From Camellia lanceoleosa (Eukaryota; Streptophyta; Magnoliopsida; Ericales; Theaceae): a stretch of DNA of 64,000 nucleotides. A program made the translations under genes and the position numbers. The notes under the pieces are model-generated. The model saw only the letters and a list, made by a program, of their open reading frames with translations. It was not told the DNA's origin and ran no database searches. This document shows, piece by piece, positions 58,558 to 64,000 of the stretch (position 1 is its first letter; every line of letters begins with the position of its first letter). The stretch covers positions 57,561,438 to 57,625,437 of the forward strand of contig CM045761.1 in the NCBI GenBank assembly GCA_025200525.1, written 5' to 3'.

Positions 58558-58667
58558 AGATTCCTAAAATTCTACCAAATGTCTTACATAGGTGTGAGAC
58601 CTGCACAATGTGAGTTCCATGTGGATTCCACATCTATATGAGACATTTAATAAAATTTTTGAAATCT
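58558..58667. repeat. Fold-back element, about 110 bp
   Basis: AGATTCCTAAAATTCTACCA followed by AATGTCTTACATAGGTGTG pairs with 58629-58667 (reverse strand AGATTTCAAAAATTTTATTA and AATGTCTCATATAGATGTG). The stem is about 40 bp with mismatches, a typical small fold-back MITE. Confidence 0.6.
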
Positions 58668-59635
58668 TTACCATTACTTAATTTTATATTGTGAAGGTCA
58701 AATGGTGGCCATAGTGGCAGCCACGAAGCCGATGACAATAGTAGTGGAAGTAGAAAGATAATGGTTACGATGATAGCATAGGGATAATGTAGTAAATGTA
58801 AAAAGGAGACAACGGTGGTGATGTTTGTGCATATGGCAATGGTGTCATGGTGATGGGATAGTAGAGATGGTAGTAATAGTGATAATGGTGAGATTATAAT
58901 ATATATTGACGTTTATGGTTTAGTAGTTATAAAGTGAGCTAACTTTTTCATTCTATTTTATTCTAAATATATTTATTTTTTATCTTTATTATATATAGTT
59001 AATATTCTTATCTTACTTTGTTCTAAATACATTTTCTTTTATATATAACAAAGAAAAAAATGCATTTAAAATAAAATAGAGTGAGGATATCGGTTCCCTC
59101 TTATAAATTTAATTGAGTTCCTCATTACTTAAATTTTTTTGTTGAACTTTTACATCTTCATTACTTAATTAAGTGAGTTCCATTTTCTTCTATATATATA
59201 TATATATATTTTTTAAACATTGGTATAAAAAAAACATTGAATTCATATGCTTTCTTTTCTTGTTTTGTTTTATTTTTTCCTTTATTTTTTCTTTCTTTCC
59301 TTTGCTTCACTTTTTTTTTTTCAATATAGTTATTTATTTATTTATTTTTATTTTTTTACCGAGAGTTGTTGACTTTTTTTATAAATAGAAATTCGTGAAA
59401 TGAAATTATTAATCATAAAAATAAAAATATAATTATAATGTTAAGGAGTGAGATGTAATCGGACCAAACCTTAGGAGTGTTAGTATTGTTTACCCTACAC
59501 TTTAAAGACTACTTAAATTTCTAAATATTACTAATTACAATTAACAAATCAACTTAATTAATTTTTTACTTAATACATCTAATTTTGATTACCAAACACG
59601 TCCTAATCATTGAATAGTCATTTTAGGTCGAAAAT
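58668..59635. other. AT-rich intergenic region with low-complexity stretches
   Basis: No gene is supported. A degenerate GTGGTGATG/ATGGTAGTA-rich stretch lies at 58700-58890, a TA microsatellite at about 59193-59210 and T/A-rich runs to 59350. Confidence 0.6.
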
Positions 59636-59683
59636 TTCGGTCCCTCTTCCGCTACAGATTACAGAAAGCTTCTTTTGCGGCGG

Positions 59684-59714
<31 letters not shown>

Positions 59715-59769
59715 TGGTCAAAATCTTGTTTTGAGCTCTAGGTATTCAAAGGGATTCTCAGAATTTACA
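59636..59769 (+). promoter_or_regulatory. Promoter and 5' UTR of the MPP6-like gene
   Basis: A TATATATATATA box (about 59683-59695) runs into a GA microsatellite (59696-59714). A minimal upstream frame of six codons, ATG 59714 to TGA 59734, precedes the main ATG at 59770. The GA tract is typical of plant 5' UTR or core promoters. Which part is transcribed is inferred. Confidence 0.45.
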
Positions 59770-62518
59770 ATGGCCAAGCGGGAGCTATCCAACACTTTAA
59801 AGAACTTGAAGGTAAAAAAATCAGCACACCCACTCAAATCTTTAACTCCTTTGTGTAGTTAATTTTAATTCCCAGATATTTGAACTGGGTTTGGCTTAAA
59901 TTTATCTGGGTATTCTTTAATTTTTCGAATTTCAACTCAATTTGGGTTTTTCCTATTATTTGTCTCAGTTCATGCAAAGGGCAGTTCAGAGAGAAGAGAA
60001 AAGTAAGAAGGAAGAAGAGGTCATACCTGATGGGAACTTCCCATCATCTGGTACCCTAAACAAATGGTAATCTTTCTCCCCTTTTTTATTTTTATATAAA
60101 AAAAGCTCTCTCTCTCTCTCTCTCTATTTTTATCTTGGTTATGTAGGACAGTCATTATTTTGATTCTTGGTGTCCAATTTAATGCTCATCCATGGTGCTT
60201 AATTTTTGCTTTTAGTTTATGGTAGTTAACTTTGTAATATTTAAGTTCAAATGAGTGCCAATGCGCAAATCAGCTAATAAACAACACTTTAGGACCAGAT
60301 TAATAACACTAGATAGAACAATTAGAGAACAACAATAATCCAGATTTTTACTTATTGAGAATATGGGGGAAAATTTAAGTATAAAACACATGTCAACCTT
60401 AAAATTAAAAAAAAAAAAAATTTAGATTTTTAAATTTTTTTTTTTTTTTACGCAGTGATCACTTAAATGTAGCTCTAGCACCACAAAGATTAGAATTCCA
60501 TTAGCTGGCCTTGTCAAATAATACATTGCTGAAGTGACTGATATTAAGAAGTAATTGCAATCAAACAAATTCACTTGTGAACCTAAGGCTGGATTATATT
60601 GTGATTGTTAGAGATTTTGGGCATAATATTGAATTACCAGGACTTAGTATACCTCTCTCTTCTCTCGAACAATTCATTCCCCCCCCTGTCTAATATTCTT
60701 CTTCCTTCTTTCCTTTCTCTCTCTTCTTCTTCCCTTCTTATTATCTGTTTTTTTTTTTTCTTGTTGGTACTACACAACATGTTGCAGTAACTTGCATGAT
60801 ATAGATTGTTATTAGTCACTGTTTGTTTCCTACTAGTTAACAAACTTGATAGTGCCTGTAATGGCTTTTGGACCATGCAATTACTTATACTGCTTCGATA
60901 TATCCGTTCTACTATTTTTGTTTTTTTGTGTTATTTTGGGAGATTTTTGAGCATTGCTTGTTGTTTATTGCTGCATTTCATATTCTTCAGTCAACTCCGC
61001 CCCTGCCAAGACTGAGATCACTTCAATACCATGAACATCAACTAATTTTCTTTTGGCATGTCTTAATTTTTTGTCCTCTGCTTGTTAAGAGTTGCGTATC
61101 TAAATCCATTTTGTCAATAGAAACCATTAAATTTAACTGTAATTGAAATTATTAATATTATCAATGATGCCATATTCCAACCAATTTCCATATCTATCTC
61201 GGTATGCAGCAAAGTGATTGTAGAAGGTGATCCCCATCCAGGGGCAATAAAAGGTCGGATGTCATTTCAAAGTTTTAACCCTTCTATTGATGTGAGTACA
61301 AGGATCGAGTGGTATGAAAGTTTTTCAAAGGCTATTGCGCTTTTTGTGCTATTGTGGTTTTTGCTCTCCTCATTTCAAAGCCTTGTCTTGGTAGAAATTG
61401 AATGAAGAAGCAAGAAACCTTTGTCAACCAGGAGCCTCTACCACATGTTTTGGCAATCAAAATGGAAGAATGCCTGATAGGTGCGTGCTTAGCTCCTTTA
61501 AGTTCTATTGACATATTATTCTTCTGGTAATTCTTCTTTTGGTGGTTGCAAAGTTACTTGATTGGCTTTATAAGATTTCATTCTTGATAGTGTATTACTA
61601 TCATCTATTCACTTGGTGAGGGAAAGAAAATCTTAAGCTTGAAAAATAATTCGCTCCAAACTGTAATTGCTTCAACCTTCTTTCGAAATGGGATTGTTGA
61701 ATTAAACCCAAGAAGGCTCCCATCTTTTGTGCCAAGGCATTAGTGATAGAGATTGTGGCTGCAGATAGAGTGGCAGTTGGCAGAGCAGGACTTAATTAGC
61801 TAACCGAAATAATATCTTCATCTTTTTGAGCTGTATTGAGTTGATTTGGACTCTGTAGTTAATTTATAAAGTCTACCCATAAATTTTATGGGGTCATAGT
61901 GTTTTAGTCTACCCAGTATGTAGATGATAAGGCTTCTGGAAACTTTAATTACCCCAATATGTCAACAAACAACACATGGTAGAATTTGAGTTGAATCATA
62001 ATTTTAGAATGATTCAAGTTAATTTAGTCCAGTCCACAAATCTTTCTCCGGGGCTTGTAGCATGCATGAGTACACCAATAATTGGTATGAGACGATAAAT
62101 GTTAAATCCCATAAAATTCATGATTTAATCACCTATTCAAAGCAATTTAGAATAGAGTTATGGTTGATACTTTGAGCTCGTTGATGCTGGATACGTTGCA
62201 CACGGATCAATGAATACATATGTAATTCACACACACATGAACCCAAGTTCTCTTGAGGCATTCCATCTTTTACCAACACATCTTCTGAATAGTCTCTTTT
62301 TTAATTGTTACAGAGAAGACGATGCCAACGGAGAACTCAAAAGGAAGCAAGCTGAAGTAGTTTCTGAAACACAGTATCCAAATAAATCGCAGAAAAATGT
62401 TCAACTTGATCAAGAATCATCGCCAAATAATAGTAGAAGTTCTCACAAGCAACCAAAGCGTGAAAAGCTGGATTGGAGTGTTCTAAGACCTCCAAAAGGT
62501 CGAAAGAAAGGAGATTGA
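59770..62518 (+). CDS. MPP6/MPHOSPH6-like RNA exosome cofactor, five exons, 170 aa
   Basis: Exons 59770-59811, 59969-60066, 61210-61291, 61395-61480 and 62314-62518 all have GT...AG introns and join in frame (513 nt). The protein starts MAKRELSNTLKNLKFMQRA, has an acidic-basic KKEEE stretch, DGNFPSS, EGDPHPG and the family hallmark GRMSFQSFNPSIDKL at about residues 65-79, then a hydrophilic Lys-rich tail ending PPKGRKKGD. The KFMQR and GRMSF..FNP..KL motifs define the M-phase phosphoprotein 6 family, a nuclear/nucleolar RNA-binding cofactor of the exosome that helps recruit MTR4 in other eukaryotes. Intron 2 is long (1143 bp). All splice signals look intact. It is the only apparently functional cellular gene here. 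Confidence 0.9.
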
Positions 62519-62540
62519 GTACTATCAGGTGATTACTTTT

Positions 62541-63268
62541 TTTTTTTTCTTTTGATCAACACCAAAAGCTTTATTAATAAAACTGAAAAAGGAGAGAAGA
62601 GGATGAGGCATCCTCTAAATACAAAACAGTGAAAAGACAACAGGAAAAAGTCCCTAACCGACTAAAAACAAGCAAAAGCTTACAAAGCACACACCGCCAA
62701 CCAATCTCTAGCTAACAAAAAGAGTGGAACTCCCTTAAATAAAGAGTTCCCTGACGCCCAAAAAGAAGATAAGTGACAAACATGATCCCATAAATAGTCC
62801 ACCGCCCGAAACTTATCTTCAAACAACCTCTGATTTCGCTCCCACCATAGCACCCAAAAAGTTGCAAAGACAGCACAAGTCCATAAGGTTTTGGCTCTCT
62901 TCGATCCTCCAAATGTATGAAAATCAATTAAGAGCATATGCACACTCCTTTTTGGGGCCACCCACATTCCATTTCCAACACAAAACAATCTATGCGATAG
63001 ATTCAAAGCTATTGGACAATGCAAGAATAGATGATTCACGGATTCCCCGCTCTTACAACACAGAATGCACCATTGAGGATTTAAAAAACGATTGGGTCTC
63101 CTTTTCTGCAATATATCATTTGTCAAAATTCCCCCATGAACCAAGGCCCACATGAACACCTTTACCTTTAAGGGAGCACAAGCCTTCCAAACTTTTTTAG
63201 AAAAAGGAAATTGAGGGATTTGAGGATTATCGATGATGTAATCAAAAAAAGACTTACAAGAAAATATT
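62541..63268 (-). mobile_element. 5'-truncated LINE in the MPP6-like 3' region
   Basis: The 21 bases at 62520-62540 are repeated exactly at 63269-63289, a target-site duplication of the length LINEs make. Next to the first copy is a poly-T run (about 62537-62548), the poly-A tail of an element on the minus strand. Only the last ~730 bp of the element is present, as expected from incomplete reverse transcription. The perfect duplication and open frame indicate a recent insertion. It starts two bases after the host gene's stop codon. Confidence 0.9.
62680..63268 (-). pseudogene. LINE reverse transcriptase C-terminus (zf-RVT domain), truncated
   Basis: The minus strand is open from the element's truncated edge (63268) to the stop at 62680, 196 codons without a break. 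It reads FSCKSFFDYI, FSKKVWKACAPLKVKVFMWA, the zinc motif WCILCCKSGESVNHLFLHC, and a later FWVLWWERNQRLFEDK. This is the zinc-binding domain found after RT in plant LINEs. The RT catalytic domain and endonuclease are missing. No start codon of its own is expected. Confidence 0.85.
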
Positions 63269-63289
63269 TACTATCAGGTGATTACTTTT

Positions 63290-64000
63290 AGAGTCATGTG
63301 AATTTTATTTCTATATGCTTTCAAGATTCTAAGAATAGCTGTAACTTGTAACCTTCTTGTAAGCACATCATTATCATTCAATTAGTTTTCCATAGTTATG
63401 ATTATTCAATTACTTTTCCATAGTTATGATTCTTGAATGATTTTATTTGAAGGGTCAAATTGTTTTCCCATTGTCTTATTCACATCCTACCAATCCTTGG
63501 ATGCTACTCTTTTCTGAGCTCCATTCTTTGCAATCCCTCTGTTAGTCTGTTTAGTGTTTGATGCTAGGTCACTATAATTTTAACATAATTTAACAATGCA
63601 ATTGTAGTTTTGTAATTGATGCAGAAGTAATGCAGTGGTGTTATTTTATTACATATTGGTGATCAAAACCAATGAATCATTTGGCGTTGAATCAAGCATT
63701 GGAAAAGCAAACTATTGGTAGTAGTAATAATGTATTGTTTCACAGCATGGGTTTGTAGTGTTTCTTAAAACTAGAAATACACTTTTATTCTATGTCAAAC
63801 ATATTTGAACATATGGGTGCTTATGTGTGCTGACATGCATTCTAGTTGTCTGGTTGGTCTAAAATTTTAGATCCCCAAGTAGAAGAAGCTGGATCCATTT
63901 CAATTGTTAATTGTCACTAGCTGTTTCGATTCTTTTAGACGATAGAGATAACATTCTTATAAGTGATATGTCAATCATCATATAGCAAGTGACAAGTTGT
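63290..64000. other. 3' flank of the MPP6-like gene
   Basis: AT-rich sequence after the LINE probably includes the original 3' UTR. A small direct repeat (TTTTCCATAGTTATGATT) occurs at about 63386 and 63413. No further gene is seen. Confidence 0.5.

Noticed and set aside
59173..59388. 71-codon hydrophobic frame
   Set aside because: T-rich low-complexity sequence following a TA microsatellite yields Phe/Ile/Tyr runs; no homology pattern or gene context.
60634..60876. 80-codon minus-strand frame inside the MPP6-like gene
   Set aside because: It lies in intron 2 over a CT-rich microsatellite and encodes a Lys/Glu/Arg-rich repeat.

Overview
This is nuclear DNA of a flowering plant, most likely a eudicot. 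About 45 kb is high-copy LTR retrotransposon, about 13 kb is AT-rich sequence packed with DNA transposons, and one intron-containing cellular gene sits at the right end. There are no bacterial-style operons, rRNA or tRNA genes.

Positions 1-45116 are a head-to-tail array of one very large Ty3/gypsy element of the Tat/Ogre type: LTR1 (cut by the window edge) - internal 1 - LTR2 - internal 2 - LTR3. One LTR plus one internal region is about 20 kb, and a full two-LTR unit (19738-45116) is about 25 kb with LTRs of about 5.2 kb. Each internal region holds, in order, a tRNA-Arg-type primer-binding site, gag, protease, reverse transcriptase, RNase H and integrase (pol stop at 13141 and 33112). A further 6.6 kb follows and contains an antisense gene for a plant mobile domain (PMD) protein with its own TATA box, apparent introns and a ~51-bp tandem array inside its first long intron. 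A polypurine tract then precedes the next LTR. All frames are broken by small indels. Many indels differ between the copies and lie at methylatable CG/CHG motifs, so part of the damage may be consensus error rather than mutation.

Positions 45110-46555 are an inverted, shorter LTR-like sequence sharing the terminal motif of the Ogre-like LTR. It abuts a second retrotransposon (46556-50425) made of a gag fragment joined to only the last part of integrase, two minisatellites (58 bp and 70 bp), a polypurine tract and a 760-bp LTR. It is a deletion derivative.

Positions 50465-53665 are a Mutator-like element (MULE) on the minus strand. Its transposase gene keeps an intron and a continuous frame, but has five in-frame stops and a catalytic Asp replaced by Asn. 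Positions 53667-59640 are AT-rich intergenic DNA with a Helitron-like element (54018-55256), a 294-bp MITE nested in it with a 9-bp target duplication, and a 1332-bp Pack-MULE (55706-57037) carrying fragments of two unrelated host genes. A second Helitron-like 5' end and two small fold-back elements follow.

Positions 59770-62518 are a five-exon gene for an MPP6/MPHOSPH6-like protein (170 aa), an RNA-exosome cofactor family, and the only apparently functional cellular gene. A 5'-truncated antisense LINE (62541-63268) with a perfect 21-bp target duplication lies immediately after its stop codon.
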